From Rhizoclosmatium globosum (Eukaryota > Chytridiomycota > Chytridiomycetes > Chytridiales > Chytriomycetaceae), in contig MCGO01000071.1 in NCBI GenBank assembly GCA_002104985.1, positions 151,242-215,241 on the forward strand: 64,000 bases of DNA, given 5' to 3'. The translations under genes were made by a program, and so were the position numbers. A model generated the notes under the pieces. The model was not told the DNA's origin. It searched no databases and saw only the letters and a program-made list of their open reading frames with translations. Numbering within the stretch: the stretch's first letter is position 1; each line of letters opens with the position of its first letter. Shown in pieces: positions 1 through 12,489 of this stretch.

Positions 1-248
1 TGACCGTCACATTATTCACAGGTGCGGTTTCTGTACTATTTAACGTGTATGCAGAGGAGCTTATTACTTTGTGCTTGCTTCTTCTTCACACTTCATTCGC
101 TCGTTCTTGGCTCGTCTACGGGATTCCTATTCTCACATGGCAATTCTGACAACCATGCACCAATTATAAACTATTCCTGATCTTATTATATGCACACACC
201 GGGATATTTTTCCCTCATGCTATTTGGTGCACAACGGCTGTCTCAAAG

Positions 249-977
249 GGACCTCAAAATGTCAAATCTACTTTTAACCTCACACGGAGTCCTGAAAATC
301 GGTGCGTAGACTGGGTTATTCTTTAATTGCATCTCTGAACTACTGTAACGCAGCTGATTTTGGTCTCGCCCGCCACTTCTCCTCAACCGCGGTATCTATG
401 ACTCCTCGTGTCGTAACCCTGTGGTACCGAAGCCCCGAACTCCTCCTTGGCGCTAAAACCTATACAACTGCCGTCGATATGTGGTAAGTGATTTTGCTAT
501 TGTCTATCCTCACCACTCAAAACCCAATCTAGGTCAACGGGCTGCATCCTTGCCGAACTCCTCATCACAAAACCTCTACTTCCAGGAAAAACCGATCCAG
601 ACCAACTCACCCGCATAACGAACCTCCTCGGTTACCCAACTCCTCAAATCTGGCCATCAATGACACAACTCCCTCTCTATCACTTATTCAAGATCGATCC
701 CGTGCGTATGAACCCGTATTCGCAAGTGAAAGCTGTATTGGGTGTTGGGGCGAGTAACGGAGCTGTGGAACTTGTGCAGGCGTTGTTGGTGTATGACCCG
801 GAGCGGAGGGTGGATGTACGGGAAGCCAGGCGGTTTGCGTATTTTAGGAGGGAGGGGCCAAATCCGTGTTTGCCGAGTGAGATTCGGATGCGTGTTGGGT
901 CGAATGGAGGTACAGGACATAGTAGGAGTCAACGAGAGTATTTGGGAGGTGGGCAGGGGGATCATGGGGTAGTTTGA
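249..977 (+). CDS. CDK10-like protein kinase, C-terminal part (5' end not resolved)
   Basis: C-terminal part of a cyclin-dependent-type Ser/Thr kinase. Exons can be joined as about 249-301, 354-483 and 533-977, with 52- and 49-nt introns. The joined product shows the RDLKMSN catalytic loop, ADFGLAR, the activation-segment and APE-equivalent stretch [12 protein letters not shown], and [13 protein letters not shown]. The [18 protein letters not shown] and KPLLPG stretches resemble CDK10 more than CDK11, but the choice between them is by eye. CDK10-type kinases act in the nucleus with a cyclin partner. The N-lobe (glycine loop, VAIK lysine) should lie upstream, and I could not find it in positions 1-248, which may be intronic or hold exons I could not frame. 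The tail after LPSEI is low complexity and its stop at 975-977 is uncertain. Confidence 0.7.
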
Positions 978-1366
978 GACGAAGGTTAGAGGGAGAAGTG
1001 GAAGGTGCGGCTGGGAAGAGAGTGAATCTGGGTCGGACTAGAGATGTGGAGTTGGAGTTGGGGGCAATGCCATTTCAACAATTTGATTTGGAGCAAAATG
1101 ATTAATTCGTATATAATTAATTGGTCACGAAAAATAAAGATTTACTCGCACTAAATTAAATACCGATAGTGCCAAATACAATGTCCTCTCAGTATTGTTT
1201 GTAACTCAGTATCGTGTCCCTTGGCATGCCGCTGTTCCAACCTCAATCAATGAGGCGCTGCACATGAGGCTGAACATTGGCTTGACGGAACCAGCCCCAT
1301 TTTCCATCCTCATACAAATTGGTCCTTAAAAATCTATCGCATTCAAAATCTCATCACCATTCAAAA
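978..1366. other. Intergenic, no gene seen
   Basis: AT-rich spacer between the kinase end and kexin 1. It should hold the kexin 1 promoter. I see no convincing coding exon, RNA gene or repeat. Confidence 0.5.
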
Positions 1367-3426
1367 ATGCGTCTCTCCCTCATTGCAACCCTCGCCCTCT
1401 CACTCCTCGCGAAAGCTGGAGAAGTCCCACCAAACGACTACGAGAAATACACATACCTCGTCATTCAAGTCGACCCAACCAAGTCCGCTGTTGACGTTGC
1501 TCACTCCCTCGGGTTCCTTTACGTCGGACCTGTTGGTGAATTGGGTGCTCTTGGGTACTACCAGGTTGCACAGACCAAAGACGGAATCCGCAAGATTGCA
1601 GCCTTGAAGCGTCGTGACGATACACTCACTGCGATCCAAGTCGTTGAAAACCATTTGATTGAGCACCCAGCTGTTCAATGGGTTGAGACTCAAGTTCCTC
1701 AAAAGTTGTACTTGAAACAGGCAACTCCTGACGTGGAGACTCCTGGAATCCAGAAGTTGAGAAAGCAGTATGATATCAAGGATCCTGAGTTTGGTTACCA
1801 ATGGCACATTTTGAACGAGACTCCAGGACAGATTGGTCATGACCACAACATCAGCGCCGCTTGGGCTCAAGGTATTGTGATTCAACTTTGTATATTTTAT
1901 GACATAATTTAATTTCTTGTTATAAGGTGTCTTCGGTAAAGGATCCGTCGTTGCAGTTGTTGACGACGGCTTATTCTACAAGAACAACGACTTGACCGAT
2001 AACTACGTGAGTATTTTCAAACAAGTTTGCATAACTTTATTTATTTAGCTCTTCTTGTAGATTGCTGAAGGTTCATTCGACTTTGTGCGTAATACCGCCG
2101 ACCCAGCCCCTTTCAGTGAATCAGGAGGCCACGGAACTGCCTGTGCCGGAGAAATCGCTGGAGTCAAGAACTCTGTCTGTGGTGTCGGTGTTGCATACCA
2201 AGCCAAAATCACCGGTATCCGTCTCTTGGGGGATGCCAAGTCAAACAGTGTCATCACACCAGCAAACCAAGCTGCTGGAATCAACTACAAGTTCCAGCTC
2301 AACCAAATTTACTCCAACTCTTGGGGACCTAACGATGATGGTAAATCGATGGATGGTCCTTCTGAGTTGATGAACGCTGCATTGTTGAACGGAGTCACTA
2401 ATGGCCGTGGTGGTCTTGGAAGTATCTACACTTTCGCCAGTGGTAACGGAGGACGTAACGGTGATAACTGTGCCTTCGATGGATACTCCAATTCCATCTT
2501 CACCATCGCAGTTGGTGCTTTGGATCGCCGTGACGCCCAGCCAACTTACGACGAGAACTGTACCGGTAAAATGATCACCATGTACAGTGGTGGTGACGAT
2601 TCTGCCGAGGGTCTTGGAATTGCAACAACAGACTGGACTTCTACTGGATCTGGAGACCAATGCCAGAGAAAGTTCGATGGTACTTCTGCTGCCACTCCTC
2701 TTGCTTCAGGAATCTTTGCACTTGTCAACAGTATCCGTCCAGATCTTACTTACCGTGACTACCAGCACCTCAGTATCAACAGCGCCATTGTTGTGAACGC
2801 GACTCACCCCTCTTGGTTCAAGACTGCTGCTGGACGTATGTACAGTCCTGCATTTGGTTACGGAAAGCTTGATGCTGGACGCACTCTCGACATGGCTCGT
2901 GCTTGGAAGTCTGTTGGAGGTGCCGGCAACGTCACTGTCATCGATTCTGGTTTCAAGGCCCCAGCAAATACTGCTATTCCACAAGGAGGTGATGTTCGTC
3001 TTTCCGTCAAGGTTACTCAAGATATTAAGAACCAAGCAAGTTTCTTGAAGCTTGAACACGTTACTGTTACTGTTACTATTGACCACCAACGTCGTGGAGA
3101 TGTTTCAATCAACTTGATCAGTCCAAGCGGAGTTGTGAGTCCAATTTTGGTTGGCCGTTCTCAAGAAGACTGGATTCCAAGCTTGGCAATTGTTGAGCGT
3201 TGCTCATTGGGATGAGGAAGTTGTTGGAGAATGGACTGTTGTTGTTTCCGACAAGAGCCACCCAGAAGCGACTGGAACGTTTAAGGGAGCTTCGATCAAA
3301 TTCTATGGAAGCGCCAAACCTGGAGCTGTCCCCGTTGCACCTGTTGCCGCTACTACTACCAAGAGCGGGGCTACCGGCTTTGTTGCTGCCGGCGTTGCAT
3401 CTTTGGCAGGGTTGCTCATTTTGTAA
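1367..3426 (+). CDS. Kexin-like subtilisin protease 1, apparent frame break in P domain
   Basis: Secretory-pathway proprotein convertase (S8B kexin/furin family) that cuts after paired basic residues. The ATG at 1367 opens a signal peptide (MRLSLIATLALSLLAKAG) and a pro-region. Exons are 1367-1871, 1927-2006 and 2061-3426. The triad is visible as VVDDG (Asp), GGHGTACAGE (His) and DGTSAATPLASG (Ser), with the oxyanion region in FASGNGG. A P domain follows ([20 protein letters not shown]). The reading frame shifts at about 3165-3175, just before the conserved TGFQAW...VAHWDEE stretch that continues in another frame to 3426. This is either a real lesion or a base-call error. The protein ends in a short hydrophobic tail without a cytosolic part, suggesting a GPI signal. 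Unlike kexins 2 to 5, it lacks the intron before the ATTDW motif. Confidence 0.88.
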
Positions 3427-3504
3427 ATCACAAGATACTCATTTAATTCATGTTAAAAGACGCCATAGAATAAATTCCTCATTGATGTCTACTTCCCTTG
3501 TTGT

Positions 3505-4393
3505 TTACTGAGAAATCAATTGTTCATCAGAGACATTCCCGTTGGGTTCATTCACTGATCTTTGTGGTCTTTGGAAAGCCACAAAAACACATCCAAACTA
3601 TTCAGCGTTTTAATCAAAGTGAGTAATTTTACTTTTGAAACTTACCACAAACGCCAAAGCCAACGGTCCCAAACTCAATTGCGCTGCCCAGGCGCTTTCT
3701 TTATTAGCCCATGGAACTCTTGAATAGTTTGGATCATGCACAGGAAGATATTCGATGGGCGATCCAGGGATGTAGGTGTAGTCCTTGGAAGAGACTTGTT
3801 TGAAAACTGGGTAGCTGTAGCATCCAAAGTCGGGTTCAAGTTTTGTGACAAAGAGTCGACCTTATGTTTAAAAGCGTTGTTCAGAACTTTTACTTTGAGG
3901 ATAGATAGATAACATCATCATCACCTGCAACGTTAATCCAACTGACAAACATGAGACAGCCATGAAAGGCCTTGAGGGTCAGCATTTGGTGGTAAATCAG
4001 CAACCACTTGTTCGTCCCATCGTAGGCCGGAGATTTCGACTTGAATACACGCTTGGTGTGCAACGTGATGGCAAGCCATCCAAACGTGAGATCCAACATA
4101 ACCCACGCGAAAGAAAAGATAACACCAGTGGGAAGACCTTTGTTGTGGATAAGGAGAGACGAAGCTGTCGCCCAGAGAATCGACAGGATATACGCTTTTC
4201 CGAGCCAGTGGTGGTAGGCATACATTCGCGGATGAAATCGAGTTATCATACACAGGATTCCAGAGATAGTGGAAGCGTACGCGAAAAACATGTGCACTCC
4301 GTAGAAGGGAGTCCAGCAGAGGAGAGAGTCATTCACGTAGGTGAAACCCAAGTTGAGTCTAGAGTCGAGAGGCGCATTAGGATAGTTGGACAT
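3505..4393 (-). CDS. Multi-pass membrane protein, DUF2306-like
   Basis: Three exons join in frame (4393-3925, 3860-3646, 3597-3505) into 258 residues. The N-terminal two thirds holds about four hydrophobic segments. The HHWLGKAYILSILWATAS stretch and the following helices resemble DUF2306-type predicted membrane proteins, which share an HrwlGr motif. Function is unknown. A further hydrophobic segment (LSLGPLALAFV) and a short polar tail close the protein. It is convergent with kexin 1 and has only 78 bp between stop codons. The start is the first ATG of the open frame. The DUF2306 assignment is tentative, but the splice model is well supported because every junction preserves the frame. Confidence 0.65.
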
Positions 4394-4608
4394 GGGGTCA
4401 CGTTATCAAACAGAATTTCAAATTCGGCCAAAAATTCAGAACAGATGAGTACATCAAATTACAGATCCTAGAAAAAATAGGAGATAGCACATATATGGTC
4501 TGCAGCATAGATGATAAAGTATGTCGTGCCGAAGAATTACAAACGTGCTTGTATAATAGAACCTAGATATATTTTGCGTGATTATGAAAGCACTGTTGTA
4601 TAAAAGCT

Positions 4609-5693
4609 TCATTTCCAAAAGATTAAGTTATTTCGAATTTCAGAATTGTACGTAATAACAATCATTGGATTAATGGCTTGATTCAGAACTGTACAAAATA
4701 TGGCGAGGAAATCATAAATTGGAGGCACTAACGTGGTTGTTGTCGCCTCGTAAACCATAACTGAGTGATAATATATTCAACGACACAAGCATCTAGAGCT
4801 GGAAGGCACTCACCAAGTAAATAAGGACTCCAACCAATCAAAAACGCCGAAACAATAATAACACTCTGCTTCAAAAGCCGTCTCTCCTCCTCCTCCGCCT
4901 CCTTCTCCAAACCCCGCGAATACTCAGGAACATTCACAACAGTCTCCGAAGACGTCCCCTGATTATTCTGCGAAACATACGAACTCTCAAACTCAGTATC
5001 AGATCCAGTACGGCCCTTCATTTCCGCGTGTAGCCTCGCGTTTCGAACAACCTCGCTCGCTTTTCGACACTGCTTTGATACGTTCTGATACATTTTGTAG
5101 TACGCGTATCCGATGAACGAGACGGGTGGGATTACTGTCATGATGTTTATGAATACGACTACGCGGGGCTTGGGGCCTTGTTGGGACCAGTCTGTTGCGC
5201 AGTATTCTTGGCTTGGATGGAGGATGTAGATTTCTGGTGCGTGGAGGATGAAGGGGAGGCCTGCGAATGTTGCTGCTGCTGTGATTGCGAGGGCGATGTA
5301 CGTTATTGTGCGTTTTCGGGATAGGATGTGTTTTTGGATTATGACTGAGTAGCGGAATGTTGTGAGGAGGAGGCAGAGGAGGAGGGAGCTTGAACCACCG
5401 AATATGTGGAGTAATCCGTGGATTTGACATATTGTTGAACTTAATGTGTGAGTTTGGAACGTTGTGGAATCGATGACGTGGTGGAGGGTTAAGGTTGAGA
5501 CGTTGATTGTGAAGTCGACTGACGCGACAAGACCATCGAAACAACAAAGCCAGAACGTTATAAGGGACGTTGAAGTGAGCTCTTTCGTGCGCCAGATTGT
5601 TGCGAATATGATTGTGATGTTTAAAAAGGTGGCCAGGCACGCTGTTGATGTGAAGATGATTCGGGTGGCATCAACTGTTGAGATTTCCATCAC
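4609..5693 (-). CDS. Rhodopsin-like 7TM receptor (GPCR) A
   Basis: Two exons (5693-4814, 4760-4609) give 343 residues with seven hydrophobic segments. TM1 follows the start, and TM2-TM3 include a Cys in ICQIHGLLHIFGG. TM4 and TM5 carry conserved Pro. A polar third intracellular loop lies at about residues 205-270. TM6 is IIVSAFLIGWSPYLL, with a CWxP-like GWSP. TM7 ends in NPMIVITY, an NPxxY-type motif with one extra residue. The intron lies between TM6 and TM7 and is conserved in the neighbouring paralogue. Family knowledge: class A receptors signal through heterotrimeric G proteins at the plasma membrane, and in zoosporic fungi they could sense external cues (inference). The ligand cannot be inferred. 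Confidence 0.8.
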
Positions 5694-6235
5694 GTAATTT
5701 CAACGGTGGGGTAAAGAAATTGTCAATCTCGATAAATATGGGTTGGATTATCTACTCCCGATGCAGTCCATCCTTTTGGTCAAAATAACAACATTTAAAC
5801 ATACAACAACAGAAGTTCGGTTAAGAACCCCCATGAGGAGATATTCTTTCAAATTTCCGTATTATAAACAAGGACAACTATAATGGACAGCCACAAGCTG
5901 ATTGGTTCAACTGCTTTTGTCACTGGTTGTGTTAATTTGTATGAAAGTGGAGGAGGGTTCTGCCTCTATTGGGGCCATTTTGCAAATCTCAACGACTTGC
6001 ACGTAATAGAAAATTGTACTGGATGACCCTGGAATCTCGTTTTGGGTTTCAGTAATAGTTATATATAGTTGAACAAATCTTAAACATTCTTTAAAGCACT
6101 CAAGCCTAATTCTCAAATGAGTGGAGCCAGGAGCTTACTAGGAATGTTAAGTGAGTTGGACGGTACACTGGATTACGTTGACCACGAACATGCAAATATT
6201 ATATGCTTCGCCAGTGAACCACACCTCACTTTCAA
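5694..6235. other. Spacer between the two receptor genes
   Basis: This stretch should hold the upstream region of receptor A and the 3' end of receptor B. A 69-codon open frame on the minus strand (5907-6116) has no recognisable domain or splice context, so I do not call it. No repeat is evident. Confidence 0.45.
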
Positions 6236-7349
6236 TTACAGCAAACTCTGACCAGATATCATTTTCACAACCCTCTCTCGAACGTCTCGTTTATAAGCGA
6301 TAAGAATTACAGGATTAAAGCCCTGATTCAGCAATGTGCAGTAAATGGCTACGAAGTCATATTCCGCTGATACTGATTTCGTCATGATTGCTTCGTAAAT
6401 CATAACTAAATTAAGAATTGAATTAAAATTTTTGGAAGATAAAAGTCTTCTTGAACTGACCAATCAAGTAAGGACTCCATCCACTCAGAAACGCCAAAAC
6501 AATAATCCAACTTTGGAGTAACAGCCTCTGCTCCTCCTGCAACGCTTCATCCTCCAACGCATACGACAAAGCCTGATGTACTTCCACAACCGTCGACGAA
6601 GAAGTCCTCAGCATTGTCGAAACAGGAATCGACAAGTCCTGTGGATAATCACCGCCCTCGTCCTCCCCAGACCGTCCCTTCATCTCCGCGCGTAACCTCG
6701 CCTCCCGAAAGACGCCACTCGCTCTTCGACATTGCAAACTCACGACGTGATACATTTTCCAATACGCGAACCCGATGAACGTTACAGGCGGTATCACCGT
6801 CAACAAGTTTATAGCTGTAAGCACGCGTGATTTGATTGATTTCTGTGACCAATCCGTCGCGCAGTACAAGTTACTTGGATGTAGCGTGTATATATTCGGG
6901 TCGGTCATGATGAAAGGGAGACTGGCGACTGTGCTTGCGAAGAGGAGGATGATTGCGATGGAAGTGAGTGTTATTTTCCGGGAGATTGTTCGTTTGTGGA
7001 TTATGATTGAGTAGCGGGAGAGTGTTAGGGCGAGGCAGAGGAGGAGGGATGTAGATCCGCCGAGGATGTGGAGGAATCCGTGGATGTGACATATTTGGAG
7101 TGTTGTTGATGGGGGTATTGTTTGGTTGGCTATTGTTTGGTGGAGGGAGAGGGATGTGGCGCCGATTATGAAGTCGGTTGATGCGACTAGAAAGTCGAAG
7201 CAGCAGAGCCAGAACGTGATTAGGGATGTCTGGCTTAGAGTTTGGCCACTTCGTATTGATGAGACAATAATAACTAGGTTTAAGAGTATGGCTATGCTTG
7301 CCGTGGTTGTGTAAACGACGCGGTAAGTAGTCAGGGGTGTAGAGTCCAT
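6236..7349 (-). CDS. Rhodopsin-like 7TM receptor (GPCR) B, paralogue of A
   Basis: Two exons (7349-6461, 6405-6236) encode 352 residues. I chose the ATG at 7349 (MDSTPLTTYRVV) because it aligns with the N-terminus of receptor A. The longer frame upstream adds 53 residues that the paralogue lacks. Conserved features shared with A are the LITFWLCCFD stretch in TM2, a CHIHGFLHILGGSTSLLLC stretch in TM3, YCATDWSQ in the second extracellular loop, GWSPYLI in TM6 and NPVILIAY in TM7. The intron between TM6 and TM7 has the same position and phase. The tandem arrangement and identical gene structure indicate a local duplication followed by strong divergence in the loops and tail. Confidence 0.8.
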
Positions 7350-7584
7350 CCTCAAAAAGTTTCTGTAAATCCTTGTACGTAATGAAAAATCAAGTTGATT
7401 ACACTTTGACGTTAATTTGACGTTAATGTCAGTTTCATCAATTTTTAAGGAGTGTAGTGCGTCTGTTGGTGAATGTCCGAAAATATGTCCCATCATCAAA
7501 GACTTCATCTGGAGTAATGAACAAAACTAAGATTGATAATGATACATTTTGATTTCAATATACAGCTAGACAAACAATAACAAA

Positions 7585-8075
7585 TTAAACAAAGGCAGCT
7601 TGAGCAATCTGTCTTCTGATTTGGCGCTCATCCTTCTCTCTTGCCACCTGCCCAATAACACCACCAAGGAACATACGAAGAGCCTCCTTGGACTCCTTCA
7701 CAAAACCAGCAGGGTTCTTGATGCTCTTGACACCGGCCTCACGAGCAATGTTCAGAATCGCCTTAGCAAGAGCTTCGTTGTCCTTCTTCTCCGTTTCGCG
7801 TTCCTCGGGCGTCTTCGGGCGAGAGACTTTGAAAGTCTGGGCTGAGGCGCGTGTTTTGAAGCGGCGTTTCTCAGCGAGGGACACTGGTTGAAGTGAAGTT
7901 AGTTGTTGCTTTTGAGTCGGAGGAAAGAGGAAAGAGGAAAGAGGAGAAACAAACAAATGGGAACTCTGCGGCCGCGGTGGTCGACAAAGGCGGGGCGTTG
8001 TGGCTTCTGTTTTTAAAAGATGAAAGATGAGTGGGTGTCAGTTGAAGTATCGGGTTGCAGTCATACAAGAGGCAT
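7585..8075 (-). CDS. Small basic hypothetical protein
   Basis: The last exon (ending 7585) codes for about 95 residues: a basic start (KRRFKTRASAQTFKVSRP) followed by a charged helical part (ETEKKDNEALAKAILNIARE) and an R-rich end. I do not recognise the family. A good 3' splice region (CTAAC followed by CAG) lies just upstream on the minus strand. The simplest 5' exon is ATG at 8075 plus two codons, then GTATGA, joined at an AG before codon K4 (7869), giving 97 residues. A first AG nearer the branch point would need a different start. The body is likely real from its amino-acid composition. The 5' end is uncertain. Confidence 0.45.
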
Positions 8076-8174
8076 TTGGTTGGTTTTCTTTGGGTTTTCT
8101 TTGAGAGGAGGAAAGCCAAGCAAGCACGTTCTCTTTGTTTGTTCTACTTTCTCGGACAAACTATTCCAAGTGTA

Positions 8175-11100
8175 ATGACGACACCAAACAGGAGCAGCAC
8201 AAACCGTATGCACTTCAAACAGTGCTATTAATCTAATTCAAGTGAATAGAACGAGATCTATCTGAGTTTGTATCGTATTTACTCGATGGAAGCGGCGTTG
8301 AGAATGTTGTTGACCTGCACCGACTTCGACGCGAACTCGAAGATGAGGCGTCAACAGCCTCGAGAAGTGGTTTGGATTGAGTTGGACTCAAGTAACTCGG
8401 CTTTAACACGTGGGCTTCGACAGGCCACAACACTCTCCTTCTTGGTCAAAATCAGGAGTCGCGCTCAATCTCGCCCGCTTCAACTGTAAACTCTCTCTTC
8501 TTCTTCTTCTTCTTCTTCGGCAATTAACTCATTTAAAAACTATCATAAAAACAGACTCTGTCGCGCCATCGCTCTCAGCCGCACTTTGCCGACCTGCCAA
8601 ACCACAAACTCGACGAATCGGACTTCAATGCCACGTCAACGCCTCTGCCAAATTCAAAGAAACAACAAATAACCCGCTCTTCTTCGGCTTTGATTGATTC
8701 AAGGCGACAGTCAACTCAGTCTCAACAGCAACAACAACCTCAACTTCAACAGCAGCAGCAGGACGACCCGTCCCTTACTATCCCTTCAAATATCCTCTCG
8801 TCAATTCTTTCAAATTCTTTCTCTACACCTGACGTGAAACCAGATCGTTCTGCTGAGAAACCGATCCTTCCAAGACAGCCTTCAATCCCTCAAGTATCCA
8901 TCCGTGACTCTGCAGCCTCAAGAGCTGCAGCTTCTGCTGCCGCCTCGCGTCAAAGCTCAATGAAAGCTATGGATCAGTACATTTCTCAGATATCCGCTGC
9001 CACATCAGAACCAAAAAAGAATCTGGATTTGGATTTCGATTTGACTCAACGGAGACCATCAAAGGGCGGTCCTCCTTCTTCTTTGTATGCTGAAAGTAGT
9101 GTTGCCGATCACACGGATATTCTTTCTTCTCTTCCTCCACCTTCCGCTTCTGAGAGAGTTACTGCTGTCGGTACTACAGGTGGACGAGTTAACCCTTATG
9201 TGAATTCACCTGATGATCCTTCGTATCGTGTTGTCCCCGCGAATCAGTCGGGTGTCGATCGTGTTGATGAGTCGTTGCTCAAGATTTATAGGGAGCATGG
9301 TGGGTCGCTGGGGGCTGGTGTTTCTTCTAAAGATATGGGAAAAGAGGAGGTGAGGAATATTTCTAGTGGTGTATGTGTGTGAGTGAAGGCCGTGTGAGCA
9401 CGTGTGATCGAAGGACTTGTGGGTGAAGGGGGTGTGAGCGAAGCGAATGGGTTTTTGGCGTTAAACTTTGTGAGCGGAGCGAACGAGATGCAGCAGAGGA
9501 TCTATACGCAGCGAACAGAATATAAGAGCGACGTCTACATCAACAATCTACAATGCCTGATGATAATTTATAAGGATAAAGAGAGTGCACGCAATCCTTC
9601 AAGTGCGCGTGTCAATGAATGGATTACGTCTTCTTCATTGGAGGTACCTTTGTTTATTTTGACTTACAGAGTCCACAGAACTAATTCAATCCTACAGAAA
9701 GACCCAGCAGACGTACTTTTAACACAAGTCTCAAATCGATTAGATGCAATGGGCCTCCCATCTCTCCACGCCTCATTATTCCAACCCTCAACCACAGCTC
9801 AAATTCTCCCCACAACTAGAACGGCCCAAAAACACCACCTCGCGCGCGTCCTCAACTCTCTCCTCGACCAACTTGCAAGTCGAACCCAAGACTGCCAAAA
9901 CCTGGCCGACCGCGTCTCAGAAAGCCTGTCCGCGCGTCAAACCCTCGAACACCGCATCTCCGTCTTGGAAGCCGACGCGAAACGCGGGGAATCTAAAGAC
10001 TGGAAGATCATTCAGGAGCAACAGGTACCCGGCTTGTTTATGTCCCCACTCTTCAACAACTCAACACCAATTTTGAATAAGGACTCACTCCAAACAATGT
10101 CCTCCCAAATCGCCGTCCTAAAATCCGACCTCCTCACTGCAAAACACGACGCGGAAGACGCGAAACACTTGCACACGCAACTCAAGAAACGCGTCGCTGA
10201 GCTTGAATCCGAGAAAATCGGCGTGCAAGCTGAATTGGACGCGTTTCGCAGTCGTGTTGAGAAGCAGAAACGGGTTGCTGAAGCTACTTTTGAGAAAGTC
10301 AGGGGACGGGAGGTTGGGAAGGGTGGGGCTGGGGATCGTGTTGTTACGGAGGTTGTTGAGGTTTATGAGGGGAGGTTGGAGGAGGTGAGGAGGGAGGTTG
10401 CGGAGTTAAGGTGTGTCTTTTGTTGTTGTTTTTTTTGTTTCTAGTATTTTATTGACGGTTTTGGGGGGCCAGGGCGTTCAAACAGTCAGTTTTGAGTGGG
10501 AAGGTTGATGTTACTGGGTCTTCGTTTGGGAGTCGGGGTGGAGGTGGTGGAGGTACGAGAGTTGTGGATTTAGACACGGAGATTGCGTCGTTGGAGGGAA
10601 GTGGGTTGCCGACCTCGCGACATTTTGTGCGACAAGGTGTGGATGGGGAGCAATATGTTGTTTCGTTGGATTCGCATAAAATGATTCATGCACAGAAGAT
10701 GTTGGAGGAGCAGGTTAAGGTTGGAATAGTTCTTGGTTTGCCTGATTTAACTTGTTGGTGTAGGACTTACAAGATCGATTGGAAGTTTCACAACGGAATT
10801 TGAGAGAGACCACGCAGCAGGCTGAGTTGCTGCGCTTACAGCTTCTGGAGAATAAGCGGCCACAGTGGGTTGAACAGGCGAGGTCGGATCTCAGTTGAGT
10901 TAGTCAAATGTTGACGAACATCTAATTAAGAAGCAACAGACACAAGCTTATCAACGCGAGAACTTATCCGCCGTGACAAGAAGTCCTGGAAAATGAAGCT
11001 GTACCAAATCGATGCCATGAACCTTGACGAATGCCGCACCATGCTCAAAAGCGTCTGCATCCACCTCGCAATATCATCTGTTCCATCCCTCCTTCCTGGT

Positions 11101-12489
11101 CTCGCTGCAATCGACCACACATTACGTCTCCTACCACAACTCCAGTCCTTCATCTCTCAAATCGACGAGCTCGTCAAAACACACTACACCTCCCTGTTTT
11201 CAAACAACCCGGCTTCGGATACGTCTCACGACAAAAATCCGTTCACTGAGCAAGTCAAGAATCTGGACGATTTAGTACGCGTTGTAGGTATGTGGGCGAA
11301 GGCAGGACACGAAAGCGAAGGGCTGAAGGAGTTTCGGCGTACGATTCATAGGTCTTTGGGTGTACGTGAGTCTGGCGGATCTGTTGCAGGGTGTTTGGAG
11401 GTGATTTCGCGGTTGAAGGAGAGGGTTGGTGTTGTTCCTGAGGGGTTGGGGTCTCGGGGTGATGGCGAGTATAAACAGGTTCTGGAAGATGTTTGTCGGG
11501 TTCTTGGAGTTCGGGAGATGGACGGGCGTGATGTTGTTGAGGTTTGTAGACGCGTTGTTGGTGAATTGAGAGGGTTGGAAGAGTTTCGGGATGGGGTTTG
11601 TAGGGGGTTGAGAGTTCGTGTTTCTGGACGTATTTTGGAGGAGTGTTTGGAGAAGGTTGAGGAATTGAAAAAGGGTGGTGATGGAGTAGATGCGAGGATG
11701 GACGAGTTTTTGGGAAGCTTGCATCGAGTTTTGGGAGTGAATCGACGCGATGGGAGTTTGGAAGATTGTTTGGAGGTTGTAAGAGTTCTCGTTGAGAAGG
11801 GTCGGGGTTCGCCTCAGGTGAGTTATACGTCTGGAAGAGGAAATTATACTTACATGGTATTTTCAGGTACAGAAACAGAACCATGAACTGTATTCTCGCA
11901 TCGTGACGCATTTCATGGAGTTATTTGAAGTCAAAAATGTAGACGAAGTGTTGACTGCTGTGAATGAGCTTTATGTCATGTGGGCTGAAAAGAATGCAGG
12001 CGTCGCGAGATTACGAAGCGCGTTGAGGAACTGTGGATCAGTTGATAACTCGGTTTTGGAGACACCAGGGCTGGTTCTGGCAAAAGCGGCGGATTTAATT
12101 GATTCCATTGCATCAGGTTTGAGTGATTCTTGTCTTATTAGTGTCTTAATCGTTCATTATTAGAACAAGTCGCTCAGCAACAACTAAGGTCTTCTCTTTC
12201 AGGGCGAGTTAGTCAATCTCGGCCTCAAAACGATGCATCGTTGGATCCTTTTAACGACGCGTTTCTGCAAGCTGTTGCATCTGCTGCAAAGCAAGATGAT
12301 AGCTTGGGACATGTATCTATTCCGTTAGATTGGGCTGACGAGGAGCAAGAACAGCGGCAGCAGTTTCAGCAACAGCCGTCGGAGCATGGCAACAACAGCC
12401 GAACAAGTGTTGGACAAAAAAATCGATCGTGGAATGAAATCAGTTCAAGTATCCGTAGTTTGACGAGTGGATTTGGGGCCAAGGAATAA
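8175..12489 (+). CDS. Cep70-like centrosomal coiled-coil protein
   Basis: Twelve exons join without a break into 1212 codons (8175-8205, 8250-8369, 8424-8485, 8555-9349, 9494-9643, 9698-10024, 10082-10410, 10473-10713, 10764-10893, 10940-11817, 11867-12116, 12164-12489). The N-terminal third is disordered and Ser/Gln rich. The middle holds coiled coil (LEHRISVLEADAKRGESK and following). The C-terminal part matches my memory of vertebrate CEP70 in order: an LITRDKK-like stretch (here ELIRRDKKSWK), a DDLVRVVGMWA segment, then IVTHFMELFEVKNVDEVLTA and AEKNAGVARLRSAL. CEP70 is a centrosome/centriole protein that binds gamma-tubulin, which fits a fungus with basal bodies. A weakly repeated helical block (RSLGVRESGG, RVLGVREMDG, RVLGVNRRDG) lies between. 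The exon sum being a multiple of three supports the model. Confidence 0.68.

Noticed and set aside
9404..9493. Open frame extending upstream of Cep70 exon 5
   Set aside because: It lies in the intron 9350-9493. The exon sum works only with it removed.
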